Shown piece by piece: positions 1 through 7,182 of a DNA stretch of 14,802 nucleotides; the first letter of the stretch is position 1, and each line of letters starts with the position of its first letter. The notes below the pieces were generated by a model. The model saw only the letters and a program-made list of their open reading frames with translations. It was not told the DNA's origin and did not search any database. Source of the stretch: Bacilli bacterium (GTDB taxonomy: Bacteria; Bacillota_I; Bacilli_A; ML615J-28; CAG-698); contig JAQUYR010000024.1 of the NCBI GenBank assembly GCA_028691715.1, forward strand, positions 2,007 to 16,808, in the 5' to 3' direction. Made by a program: the position numbers and the translations under genes.

Positions 1-1073
1 TCTAATCCAGCCGCTAAAATAGCAGCAATTGCTAAATATGGATTTGCTGTTGGATCAACATTTCTTATTTCAGTTCTCGTTTTTTCTTCTCTGATGGCGG
101 GGATTCTAATCATAGAACTACGATTAGCATCGCTCCAACAAATATAGCAAGGAGCTTCATATCCAGGCACTAATCTCTTGTATGAATTAACTAGAGGATT
201 GGTTATTGCTGTAAAACTACGAGCGTGTTTTAGAATTCCATTAATCCATTTATGACAGATGTCGCTAAGTCCATTAGCCTTATTAGCATCATAGAATAAA
301 TTATTACCATCTAAGTCGCTCAATGAGCAATTTACATGCATACCATTTCCTGCTTGACCAGCAACTGGTTTTGGCATAAATGTAGCTAATAATTTATGGC
401 GACGAGCAACTTGCTTAACCACTTGTTTAAATGTTTGAACATTATCGCAGGCTTCCAAAGCATTAGAAAATCTAAAATTGATTTCATTTTGACCAGGTCC
501 GACCTCATGATGTGATGCTTCAACATCAAAACCTAACTTTTCAAGTTCAAGAACGATATCATGGCGACATGACTCAGATCCATCGAGAGGTGCCATATCA
601 AAATAACTTCCTTGATCAGAGAATTCATTGATAGGATTTCCCTTTTCATCTAATTTGAAAAGATAGAATTCAGGTTCTACGCCTATATTTAAGTCACCAA
701 AGCCAAGTTCTCTCATCTCAGAAATAATTCTTTTTAAGTTGCTACGAGGATCTCCCATGAAGTACTCCCCATTGGGCAGTTTAACATCGCAAATCAATCT
801 AGCAACCTTTCCATATTCGTTGCTTTCAAGAGGTAAAATCAGGAATGTTGAAAGGTCAGGAGCCATATACATATCAGCTTCCTTAATCCTAACAAATCCT
901 TCAATGCTTGATCCATCAAACATTATCTTATTATCAAGAACATTGTTGATTCTTGATACTGGTACTTCAACACTCTTAATAGTTCCCAACATATCCGTAA
1001 ATTGTAGTTTAATGTATCTTACATTTTCTTTTGCTACAATATCCAAAATTTCTTTTTTAGAATATTTTTTCAT
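1..1073 (-). CDS. glnA: Glutamine synthetase type I, N-terminal ~357 residues (runs off left edge)
   Basis: This enzyme condenses glutamate and ammonia with ATP to make glutamine in the cytoplasm. Only the first ~357 residues are present; the 3' end lies beyond base 1. It starts at the ATG complementary to 1071-1073 (MKKYSKKEIL...), which aligns with the Bacillus GlnA start. Visible signatures are FDGSSIEGFVR with Arg62, the residue tied to feedback inhibition in B. subtilis GlnA, then GVEPEFYLF, HHEVGPGQNEI, GNGMHVN, and NRSSMIRIPA followed by DPTANPYLA. The HVN in place of the HVH of beta-type enzymes, and the Arg62 context, fit the GSI-alpha (Bacillus/Clostridium) type. The adenylylation-loop region lies outside the window, so this is not proved. 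It is the last visible gene of a ybaK-patB-glnA operon, 37 nt after patB. The ribosome binding site is unusual and listed separately. No GlnR box was found. Confidence 0.97.
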   Translation of the reverse strand, partial: MKKYSKKEILDIVAKENVRYIKLQFTDMLGTIKSVEVPVSRINNVLDNKIMFDGSSIEGFVRIKEADMYMAPDLSTFLILPLESNEYGKVARLICDVKLPNGEYFMGDPRSNLKRIISEMRELGFGDLNIGVEPEFYLFKLDEKGNPINEFSDQGSYFDMAPLDGSESCRHDIVLELEKLGFDVEASHHEVGPGQNEINFRFSNALEACDNVQTFKQVVKQVARRHKLLATFMPKPVAGQAGNGMHVNCSLSDLDGNNLFYDANKANGLSDICHKWINGILKHARSFTAITNPLVNSYKRLVPGYEAPCYICWSDANRSSMIRIPAIREEKTRTEIRNVDPTANPYLAIAAILAAGL

Positions 1074-1082
1074 AACTTTTTT

Positions 1083-1104
1083 ACCACTTCTTGTGGCTTC
1101 CTCC
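1083..1104 (-). promoter_or_regulatory. Distant Shine-Dalgarno plus small hairpin ahead of glnA
   Basis: On the minus strand GGAGG (1100-1104) lies 26 nt from the glnA ATG, too far for normal initiation. The intervening bases hold a short inverted repeat, GCCAC-AAGAA-GTGGT (1083-1097), with one G-U pair. If it folds, it brings GGAGG to about 11 nt from the ATG. No other strong Shine-Dalgarno sequence is nearer; AGTGG is only a weak match. Folding has not been computed. Confidence 0.4.
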
Positions 1105-1110
1105 TATTTT

Positions 1111-2280
1111 TTATTTATTTTGATCACTTACAAACTTCCCAATTATTGCTAAACCTTCCTCTAATTGTTTTTTTGGACAGGCAATATTCAGCCTGATGAA
1201 ACCATCATAATCCTGTCCATAAACAGCCCCTGAATTGACTAAAATTCCATAATCTACTAACCCATTAACTAGTTCCTGGCTGCATAAACCAAGAAATCTC
1301 ATATCAATCCACATCAAATATGTTCCTTCTAATTTGGCAATTTTTGCTAGAGGAATGTTTTCCTTGAAGTATTTATAAACCAATTTAGCATTTTTCGATA
1401 AATGAACTATCTGTTCTTCTAACCATTGATCACATTCAGTGTATGCAGCTTTACAAGCTTCAATTCCTAGAAGATTGGGTTCTCTTAAAGATCTTGAAGC
1501 GAATCCCTCTTTAAATGTTTTTCGGAGTGCCTCATCTTTTATAATAATGTTTGAAGTTATCAATCCCGCCAAATTGAATGTCTTGCTAGGAGCAGTACAA
1601 ACAATTATTCTTTCATAATCATCAAAGAACTGACCAAATGAAGTGAATTCAACATTCTTATAGATTAAATCGCAATGTATCTCATCGCTTACTATAAGAC
1701 AGTTATATCTCTTGCATAGATCTACAACCTTTGCCACTTCTTCATATTTCCAAACACGGCCAACTGGATTATGAGGATTGCACATTATGAGCATTTCCGC
1801 TCCATCAATTAATAGTTTTTCAAGATTGTTGAAGTCAATCTTGTATGTATTTTTTACTGATATTAACTTGTTTTGAGCAACAATCCTTTTATTACTGGTA
1901 ATGACATCATAGAAAGGATTGTATACGGGAGTCTGGATAATGATACTTGCCTTTGGACTGGTAAAAAATTCAACTGCATAATATAAAGCTGTAACCACTC
2001 CTGGAGTAGTAACTATCCACTCATTTTCAATATTGTAATGATATCTTCTAGTAAACCATTGTTTCACAATTTCACGATACTCATTATCGATAATAGTATA
2101 CCCAAAAATACCATGTTTTATTCGTTTAATCAGAGCATTGATAATGGGGTCCGCCGTCTGATAGTCGGAATCAGCTACCCAAAAAGGTAGTAATCCCTCT
2201 TTACCAATCCTCTCTTTCTGTAAATCCCATTTAATTGAGCTCGTACCCAAACGATCAACTGGTTTATTAAACCTGTTCAT
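1111..2280 (-). CDS. patB: PatB/MalY-family PLP aminotransferase (probable cystathionine beta-lyase)
   Basis: A fold-type I PLP enzyme of the MalY/PatB group, which usually cleaves cystathionine or cysteine (C-S beta-lyase) to pyruvate, ammonia and a thiol. The 389-residue length is typical. The N-terminus DRLGTSSIKWD matches the family's usual D-R-x-G-T-x-S-x-K-W-D opening. Other marks are NPHNPVGRVW (168-177), the PLP-ring aspartate in SDEIH (D199), the Schiff-base lysine in APSKTFNLAG (K233) and the carboxylate-binding arginine in IRLNIACP (R363). An AAGGAGA site precedes the ATG, and the gene overlaps the end of ybaK by 14 bases, suggesting translational coupling. The exact substrate (cystathionine, cysteine or another amino acid) cannot be read from the sequence, and some members also act as regulators of maltose or sugar genes. 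Confidence 0.9.
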   Translation of the reverse strand: MNRFNKPVDRLGTSSIKWDLQKERIGKEGLLPFWVADSDYQTADPIINALIKRIKHGIFGYTIIDNEYREIVKQWFTRRYHYNIENEWIVTTPGVVTALYYAVEFFTSPKASIIIQTPVYNPFYDVITSNKRIVAQNKLISVKNTYKIDFNNLEKLLIDGAEMLIMCNPHNPVGRVWKYEEVAKVVDLCKRYNCLIVSDEIHCDLIYKNVEFTSFGQFFDDYERIIVCTAPSKTFNLAGLITSNIIIKDEALRKTFKEGFASRSLREPNLLGIEACKAAYTECDQWLEEQIVHLSKNAKLVYKYFKENIPLAKIAKLEGTYLMWIDMRFLGLCSQELVNGLVDYGILVNSGAVYGQDYDGFIRLNIACPKKQLEEGLAIIGKFVSDQNK

Positions 2281-2755
2281 ATTCTGTCTCCTTTAATTTA
2301 CAAACATCAATCCATTTATCATATTTAATAATTTCTGACAGTTCTTTAGGTGTTAATAAAATGGCTGATGATGAACTACCACAAGCTGGATAAACAGTCT
2401 CATATTCGAGCAAAGATTTATCTAGATAGATAGAAACATCCTCTTTTACTCCAAATGGGCAAACACCACCAACAGCATGGTTTGTTTCTTTTGCTGTTTC
2501 TTCAGCTGACACCATTCTTGCTTTAAAGCCAAACTCATTCTTAAACTTAGAATTATCTATCTTAACATCACCAGCAGTTACGATTAACATACAGCCATCA
2601 TCTTTTTTAAAGGCTAATGTCTTAGCAATCTGTCCCTCTTTAACATTTAAGGCCTGAGCTGCTAACTTTACAGTAGCAGTTGAAACATCAAATGTTATAA
2701 TTTCTTTATCTTTATTATACTTTTTTAAATACTCTTTTACTATTTCTATAGACAT
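2267..2755 (-). CDS. ybaK: YbaK/EbsC family Cys-tRNA(Pro)/aminoacyl-tRNA deacylase
   Basis: A free-standing editing-domain protein of the YbaK/ProX superfamily; characterised members hydrolyse Cys-tRNA(Pro) or other mischarged tRNAs in the cytoplasm. The 162-residue length fits. Family marks are GQIAKTLAF with the conserved lysine (K45), VTAGDVKID, VGGVCPFG (95-102) and the C-terminal CGSSSSAI strand. Members of the group differ in specificity (YbaK, ProXp-ala, YeaK), so cysteine specificity is a family-level inference. The start has an AGAGG site 8 nt upstream (minus strand). It is the first gene of the ybaK-patB-glnA operon. Its promoter lies about 20 bases before the ATG, in the region shared with the divergent EAL gene. 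Confidence 0.9.
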   Translation of the reverse strand: MSIEIVKEYLKKYNKDKEIITFDVSTATVKLAAQALNVKEGQIAKTLAFKKDDGCMLIVTAGDVKIDNSKFKNEFGFKARMVSAEETAKETNHAVGGVCPFGVKEDVSIYLDKSLLEYETVYPACGSSSSAILLTPKELSEIIKYDKWIDVCKLKETEYEQV

Positions 2756-2774
2756 CTCGAAACCTCTTTATACA

Positions 2775-2803
2775 ATTATATTACTAATGACCTCTCTTTT
2801 CAA
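2775..2803 (-). promoter_or_regulatory. Promoter of the ybaK-patB-glnA operon
   Basis: Read on the minus strand, TTGAAA (2798-2803) and a perfect TATAAT (2775-2780) are separated by exactly 17 bases. This is a strong sigma-A type match ending about 20 bases before the ybaK ATG. Confidence 0.75.
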
Positions 2804-2835
2804 GAAATAATTTAAACTTAATTTTTGAAAACTCT

Positions 2836-2849
2836 TTCGTATTTACGAA
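2836..2849. promoter_or_regulatory. Short palindrome between divergent promoters (possible operator)
   Basis: TTCGTA-TT-TACGAA is a perfect 6+2+6 inverted repeat. It lies 18 bases upstream of the EAL gene's -35 and 32 bases upstream of the ybaK -35, so it could serve either promoter. No known regulator consensus was recognised, and the arms are short enough for chance to be possible. Confidence 0.35.
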
Positions 2850-2867
2850 CCAAAACTTATTTTTATA

Positions 2868-2896
2868 TTGTCTATGAATAATATTTGTTATATAAT
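2868..2896 (+). promoter_or_regulatory. Promoter of the EAL-domain gene
   Basis: TTGTCT (2868-2873), a 17-base spacer and a perfect TATAAT (2891-2896) sit 23 bases before the ATG. A GAGG ribosome binding site follows at 2908-2911, 8 bases from the start. Confidence 0.75.
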
Positions 2897-2919
2897 TAAT
2901 ACAGTGCGAGGTAAAAATT

Positions 2920-4824
2920 ATGAATTTTATAATTGATTATGAGGTATGCGCTTGCTTTTTTATGGTAATTATTACAATATATTTTCTAACTCAAAAAAAA
3001 TTACCAACAATTGATAACACAGTTTTCTCTCTATTACTAATTTTACTATCAATAAATATGATTTTTGATATTATCGCTGTCATAATGCAAAATTACAAAG
3101 AATCATTTTCCATTGCTAGTCATTACATAATAAACATCTCATATTATCTCACCCAGGCGATGTCTTTAGCCCTATTCTTTGCTTATATGGTGTTACAAAC
3201 ACGTCCTAATGGAAAAATACCGAGTCGACTTATTATTCTAATGGATTTACCATTAATCCTGTTTGCCATTTTTGCATTGTTTACCCCTTTAACAAAAATG
3301 CTCTTCTATATCGATGAAAGCGGAACATTTTTATATGGTGATTACCATTTTTCTAATTATATCCTTGGATTGTTCTACATCGCCTTGATTCCTCTTTTCT
3401 TTATAATCAATCGAAAAAAGATATCAAGAAATGTAAAACTAGCCTTCTTTGCCTTTTTTGGCTTATCGCTGATGTCCCAAATAATCCAGATGCTTCTACC
3501 AAATTATCTGATTAACTCAGTAACTAGTACAGCAGGAATCCTGATTTTTTTCTTAAAGGTGCAGTCCCCAAGAAATCACATTGATAACAGGACAGAATTA
3601 TTCAACAGTTCGGCCTTTCAATACTTCAGTAATTTTTGTAGGTATCGAAACGAGGAATGTTCTTTAATGGTTTTCTCCCTTGATTCCCTTGGCCACATAG
3701 ATCAAATTTATGGTGTTGAAGAAAGTCGAAAAGTCATCTCCCAAATGGCAAGTTATTTCACTGAAAAATATCCCAATTGCCTAGTATTCCGTTACAATAT
3801 TAATAAGTTTATTGTTCTATCGAAAAAAAGTAGATTTGATGATACTTCTCTTTATGAAGCCTATCTCAACTTTCCTAAAAAATGGGAAATCAATGGGCTG
3901 TCAATTTCTTCTTCAGTTTCGATTATTGGACTTAATTCCAAAGATGTTAAAAATATTGATTCCTTCTTTCCCCTAATAGATTTTACTTTTAGCCGTATGC
4001 GTGAAAAATCTCAGGGCTTGTACCAATTTATTGATCAGAAAGCTTTGGTAAACTTTAATAATTTTATTGATGTCACTGATGCTTTAGTAACAGCTATTGA
4101 AAATAAAAAAATAGAGGTTCATTATCAACCAATCTTTTCGATTGATAATCAAAAAATATTTTCAATAGAAGCTCTTGCCCGATTAAAAGATAAAGATGGT
4201 ATTGATATTCCTCCAGAAATTTTTATTGATATTGCTGAAAAGAATGGTTTAATAACCAAGTTGAGTGAACTTGTTTTAGAGAATGTCTGTTTGTTTTTGA
4301 ACAAAGTTGATATCCAGTCTCTAGGAATAAGTAGGGTTTCCATAAATTTGTCAGTTATTCAATTTATGCAAGCTAACTTTTGCAAATCAATATTGACGAT
4401 ACTGGAAAAATATCAGATTAATCCTCAATTAATAGGTTTGGAGATTATTGAATCAGTTGCTACTTCTTCTGTAGTCGATATAAAGAAAATGATGAATGAT
4501 TTAATCAAATATGGATTTTGTTTCTATCTCGATGATTATGGTAAAGGGTATTCTAATATCGAATACATAACAAATTTACCATTTGAATATATTAAAATCG
4601 ATAAAAGTCTCATCGCTTCATATTCAACAAATAGCACAATGAAATTATTCCTCGATGGAATCATTGAGATTCTAAAAAAGACCAATAGATATGTTATTGT
4701 TGAAGGAGCAGAGACAAAAGAACATGTTGAGATTCTAAGAAGTCTTGGTGTCAAGTACATTCAAGGTTTCTATTACCAAGTTCCTATTTCTTTAGACGAT
4801 ATGATTGATTTACTAAAAAAATAG
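2920..4824 (+). CDS. Membrane c-di-GMP phosphodiesterase: 7TM region, degenerate GGDEF, intact EAL
   Basis: Predicted to hydrolyse the second messenger c-di-GMP at the inner face of the membrane. Residues 1-215 contain seven hydrophobic segments and no recognisable extracytoplasmic sensor domain. Residues ~235-370 look like a GGDEF fold in which the signature is replaced by YNINKF (after R291), so cyclase activity is unlikely; such domains often serve as regulatory or GTP-binding modules. Residues ~385-634 are an EAL domain with the expected catalytic set: E417 in EALAR, N476 (INLS), E508, D538-D539 in DDYGKGYS, K559 (IKIDKS), E595 (EGAE) and Q615 (QGFY). An active phosphodiesterase is therefore likely. 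The gene has its own promoter, is monocistronic, and ends at a bidirectional terminator. No c-di-GMP cyclase or effector is in the window. Confidence 0.9.
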   Translation: MNFIIDYEVCACFFMVIITIYFLTQKKLPTIDNTVFSLLLILLSINMIFDIIAVIMQNYKESFSIASHYIINISYYLTQAMSLALFFAYMVLQTRPNGKIPSRLIILMDLPLILFAIFALFTPLTKMLFYIDESGTFLYGDYHFSNYILGLFYIALIPLFFIINRKKISRNVKLAFFAFFGLSLMSQIIQMLLPNYLINSVTSTAGILIFFLKVQSPRNHIDNRTELFNSSAFQYFSNFCRYRNEECSLMVFSLDSLGHIDQIYGVEESRKVISQMASYFTEKYPNCLVFRYNINKFIVLSKKSRFDDTSLYEAYLNFPKKWEINGLSISSSVSIIGLNSKDVKNIDSFFPLIDFTFSRMREKSQGLYQFIDQKALVNFNNFIDVTDALVTAIENKKIEVHYQPIFSIDNQKIFSIEALARLKDKDGIDIPPEIFIDIAEKNGLITKLSELVLENVCLFLNKVDIQSLGISRVSINLSVIQFMQANFCKSILTILEKYQINPQLIGLEIIESVATSSVVDIKKMMNDLIKYGFCFYLDDYGKGYSNIEYITNLPFEYIKIDKSLIASYSTNSTMKLFLDGIIEILKKTNRYVIVEGAETKEHVEILRSLGVKYIQGFYYQVPISLDDMIDLLKK

Positions 4825-4852
4825 ACACTGAATAATTCAGTGTCTTTTTTTT
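4824..4852. terminator. Bidirectional terminator between EAL gene and superoxide reductase
   Basis: GACACTGAA-TAA-TTCAGTGTC forms a perfect 9-bp stem with a 3-nt loop. It is followed by eight T on the plus strand and, read the other way, by TATTTTTTT. It overlaps the stop region of the EAL gene and lies just past the stop of the convergent gene, so it can end both transcripts. Confidence 0.9.
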
Positions 4853-5234
4853 ATTTCTTAATTTCTGTTTTCCATAAGCCATGCAAATTGCAATATGCAT
4901 ATGCCGCAATCGGTTCATCGTTAATTAATGTAAATACAGCTTTTGGTTCCTCTCCTGGAACAAGCGCTTTTCTCTGGCCACCATTTTTGGTCTCTAAATA
5001 AATCCATTGAATGAAATGAGCAGCAATCATTGGATGAGCTACACTTCCAACTTTAACTTCAACAGTGTTACCCTTTACTTCAACAACTGGTACATGTTTT
5101 TCTTGAGCAGCGTCAACAGTATTAGGAACAAGTTCTTTCATTTCTTCACCACAACATACTACTGGCACTCCACTTGCATAAATCATTCCGATAATATTTC
5201 CACAATGTTCGCAGATAAAAAATTTGTTTTGCAT
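4851..5234 (-). CDS. dfx: Desulfoferrodoxin (two-iron superoxide reductase)
   Basis: Reduces superoxide to hydrogen peroxide in the cytoplasm, using electrons usually delivered by rubredoxin; typical of anaerobes and microaerophiles. The N-terminal desulforedoxin-type Fe(Cys)4 site is complete: C8 and C11 in CEHCGN, C27-C28 in VVCCGE. The catalytic Fe(His)4Cys centre is also complete: H47 in EKHVP (with the conserved Glu-Lys), H67 in AHPM, H73 in AHFI, then C115 and H118 in YCNLHG. I start the protein at MQNKFF (ATG complementary to 5232-5234), because GGAGG lies 7 nt upstream. A longer reading from an ATG at 5249 would begin ahead of this ribosome binding site and add five unlikely residues. 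The final length is 127, standard for class I/II enzymes. It is monocistronic and convergent with the EAL gene. Confidence 0.96.
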   Translation of the reverse strand: MQNKFFICEHCGNIIGMIYASGVPVVCCGEEMKELVPNTVDAAQEKHVPVVEVKGNTVEVKVGSVAHPMIAAHFIQWIYLETKNGGQRKALVPGEEPKAVFTLINDEPIAAYAYCNLHGLWKTEIKK

Positions 5235-5291
5235 AATAACCTCCTTCATATTGCACTTTTATTCTATCACATTATTTTTATTAAATCTAGC

Positions 5292-5321
5292 ATTATACAC
5301 TTATTATTGCTTTTTTTTGAA
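5292..5321 (-). promoter_or_regulatory. Probable promoter of the superoxide reductase gene
   Basis: On the minus strand a perfect TATAAT (5292-5297) follows a weak -35, TTCAAA (5316-5321), with an 18-base spacer. A second candidate, TGA-TAGAAT (extended -10, complementary to 5261-5269), is closer to the gene but has a poor -35. I cannot tell which is used. Confidence 0.45.
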
Positions 5322-5346
5322 AAGGCTTTCCTTTTTTATTAAAACA

Positions 5347-5355
5347 TGCTAAAAT
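5347..5355 (+). promoter_or_regulatory. Extended -10 promoter of the GPH transporter gene
   Basis: TGC-TAAAAT is an extended -10 element. No good -35 lies 17 bases upstream; TTGAAA at 5317-5322 is too far away (27 bases). The leader then carries TGGAGG (5377-5382) just before the ATG. No catabolite-control (cre) box was recognised. Confidence 0.45.
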
Positions 5356-5386
5356 TAAATCGTTAAAAATAATATATGGAGGTTTT

Positions 5387-7117
5387 ATGGAAAACAATAT
5401 TGTCAATGAACAAAAGATTTTTAACCGCAATAAATGGTGCTATAGTTTAGGTGGTATAGGACGAGATATGACCTATACTTTAATGGCCACATTCTTAATG
5501 GTTTACATCCAATATACGATGAACCTTACTATCGCTCAGTTTTCAACAATTTCATTTTTACTGGTAATTGGTAGAGTTTGGGATGCAATAAATGATCCAA
5601 TAATGGGAACAATCATCGAGAATACCAAAGGTAAATGGGGAAAATTTAAGCCTTGGATAATTATTGGTGCTGTATTAACTGCTGTTGTTATTATCCTAAT
5701 CTTTAATATCCGCAGTTTTGCTGGCTGGGATTTCGTCATCTTCTTTGCTGTTTCTTATTTCGTTTGGGAATTGACATTTACTATGAATGATATCTCTTAC
5801 TGGTCAATGCTAGCCTCTCTAAGCACTGATGCTAAAAAGAGAAACAAGATTACCACTTTAGCAGTTGTTTTTGCTGGCGTTGGAGCTTTTGCAGCTAATG
5901 CAATCATCGCTCTTGCTAGTGGAGATATGGTTCGCTTCTATGGTGGTGTATCTATTGGTATCGCTTTTGCCCTTGTTGCTTGTCAAACCTTAACCGTTCT
6001 TGGAGTTAAAGAAGATCAGAGAATAATTGCTGAAAATAATGCTAAAGAAAACAATGTCACCTTCAAAGATATGTTCAATACTATTAAAAATAATGATCAA
6101 CTACTATGGATTACTTTAGCAATGTTCTTATATAACATTGGTAGCAGTCTTTTAGGTAGTACATTGGCTTATAATATGATTTATCTGGAAATAAATTATG
6201 GTGGAATTGAAGGAACTCTTTTAGTTCTTTGCTTAGGTGTATCAAGCATATTGTTACAAAGTTTTTATGCTTCACTAGTTGGTAAGTTTGGAAGAAACAA
6301 ATTGTTAAGATATAGCCTTGCTTTAACATCTGCTGGTTATTTGATGTTATTACTTTTAGGGTTTACTTTTATTCCTATCAATATCATAACCATTTGTATT
6401 TTCGCGATCTTTGTTTTCAGTGGTCAAGCTATCTTCTATATGGTATTAACAGTAAATCTGACCAATACCATTGAATATAATGAGTATAAGACTGGTGAAC
6501 GCCGTGAAGGTGTCATCTTCTCTTTGCGTCCTTTTATGGCTAAATTTGCTAGTGCTGTAACTCAATTAATTATTACAGGAATTCTAATATTTTCAGGAAT
6601 CTACGCCTTAACAGAAAATGTCAGCATGCTTGAGACTCAAAAGAATGCTTTTGAGAGCAAGTATATCAGTGGAACAGTTGAAGGTCAAGCTGAATATATG
6701 CTCAATCTGGAAAATCACCAGATTATATTTGATCAAGAATTACAAGAAAAATTAGAAGAAATTGATAAAACAACTTATGATACTGCAGCTGATAAACAAG
6801 TAGCAATTGATCAAGCTAATCTTGAAATTGAGGAAATGTATAAAGCTCTTGAAGATACAGTTATTACTCTAAATACAGAAACAGGTTTATATACCATGGA
6901 TATTACTTCTTCAGCAAATAATATTTTCTATGGTGAAAGAGATAATGTCTTGATGAAATTCATACTCCGTGGTGGTATTACTATTGTTCCTATAATTTTC
7001 CTTTGTGGAGCCTTTCTAGTTCTTAAGAAGAAATATATCATCGATGAAGAAATGTATGATCATATGATGGAAGAAATAAATAAGAGAAGAATTGCTCAAG
7101 GAAAAGCAGTTGAATAA
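5387..7117 (+). CDS. GPH-family (MelB-like) sugar:cation symporter with an inserted domain
   Basis: A 12-helix transporter of the glycoside-pentoside-hexuronide family, expected to import a sugar or glycoside with Na+ or H+. The family signature is clear: WDAINDPIMG followed by KGKWGKFKPW. The cation-site acids of MelB have counterparts at D66 and D70 (helix 2) and D135 (TMNDISYW, helix 4). K386 in RPFMAKFASA matches the conserved helix-11 lysine. At 576 residues it is about 100 longer than usual. Residues ~410-522, between helices 11 and 12, are hydrophilic, partly coiled-coil-like, and predicted outside the cell. A Lys-rich tail follows helix 12. It stands alone between its own promoter and a terminator, with no glycosidase beside it, so the substrate is unknown. 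Confidence 0.92.
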   Translation: MENNIVNEQKIFNRNKWCYSLGGIGRDMTYTLMATFLMVYIQYTMNLTIAQFSTISFLLVIGRVWDAINDPIMGTIIENTKGKWGKFKPWIIIGAVLTAVVIILIFNIRSFAGWDFVIFFAVSYFVWELTFTMNDISYWSMLASLSTDAKKRNKITTLAVVFAGVGAFAANAIIALASGDMVRFYGGVSIGIAFALVACQTLTVLGVKEDQRIIAENNAKENNVTFKDMFNTIKNNDQLLWITLAMFLYNIGSSLLGSTLAYNMIYLEINYGGIEGTLLVLCLGVSSILLQSFYASLVGKFGRNKLLRYSLALTSAGYLMLLLLGFTFIPINIITICIFAIFVFSGQAIFYMVLTVNLTNTIEYNEYKTGERREGVIFSLRPFMAKFASAVTQLIITGILIFSGIYALTENVSMLETQKNAFESKYISGTVEGQAEYMLNLENHQIIFDQELQEKLEEIDKTTYDTAADKQVAIDQANLEIEEMYKALEDTVITLNTETGLYTMDITSSANNIFYGERDNVLMKFILRGGITIVPIIFLCGAFLVLKKKYIIDEEMYDHMMEEINKRRIAQGKAVE

Positions 7118-7124
7118 ACGAGAT

Positions 7125-7156
7125 AAAAAAAGTTGGCTCAAGCCAACTTTTTTATT
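7125..7156. terminator. Bidirectional terminator between the GPH and ZIP genes
   Basis: AAAAAAGTTGGC-TCAA-GCCAACTTTTTT is a perfect 12-bp stem (7126-7137 with 7142-7153) with a tetraloop. It is flanked by A and T runs, so it can stop transcription in both directions. It lies 8 bases after the GPH stop and 29 bases beyond the ZIP stop. Confidence 0.92.
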
Positions 7157-7182
7157 ATTCAATCAGAATAACTCCTATCATT

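Noticed and set aside
739..1152. 137-codon open frame on the plus strand
   Set aside because: It is opposite glnA, which has full family signatures, and has no ribosome binding site or recognisable product.
2886..2903. GlnR-like site TGTTA...TACA before the EAL gene
   Set aside because: The spacing is one base longer than TGTNA-N7-TNACA and it coincides with the -10 region of a gene unrelated to nitrogen; treated as chance.
5290..5310. PerR/Fur-like AT-rich partial palindrome near the superoxide reductase promoter
   Set aside because: Only about six of ten paired positions match and the core of the TTATAATNATTATAA consensus is broken; AT-rich DNA gives such matches easily.
5320..5335. AAAAGG-CTTT-CCTTTT hairpin as a terminator or attenuator before the GPH gene
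   Set aside because: The stem is six mostly A-T pairs and lies upstream of the predicted transcription start, so it is unlikely to be transcribed with the gene.
5007..5342. 111-codon open frame on the plus strand
   Set aside because: It is the antisense shadow of the superoxide reductase; the His/Asn/Phe-rich translation reflects the reverse strand of that gene.
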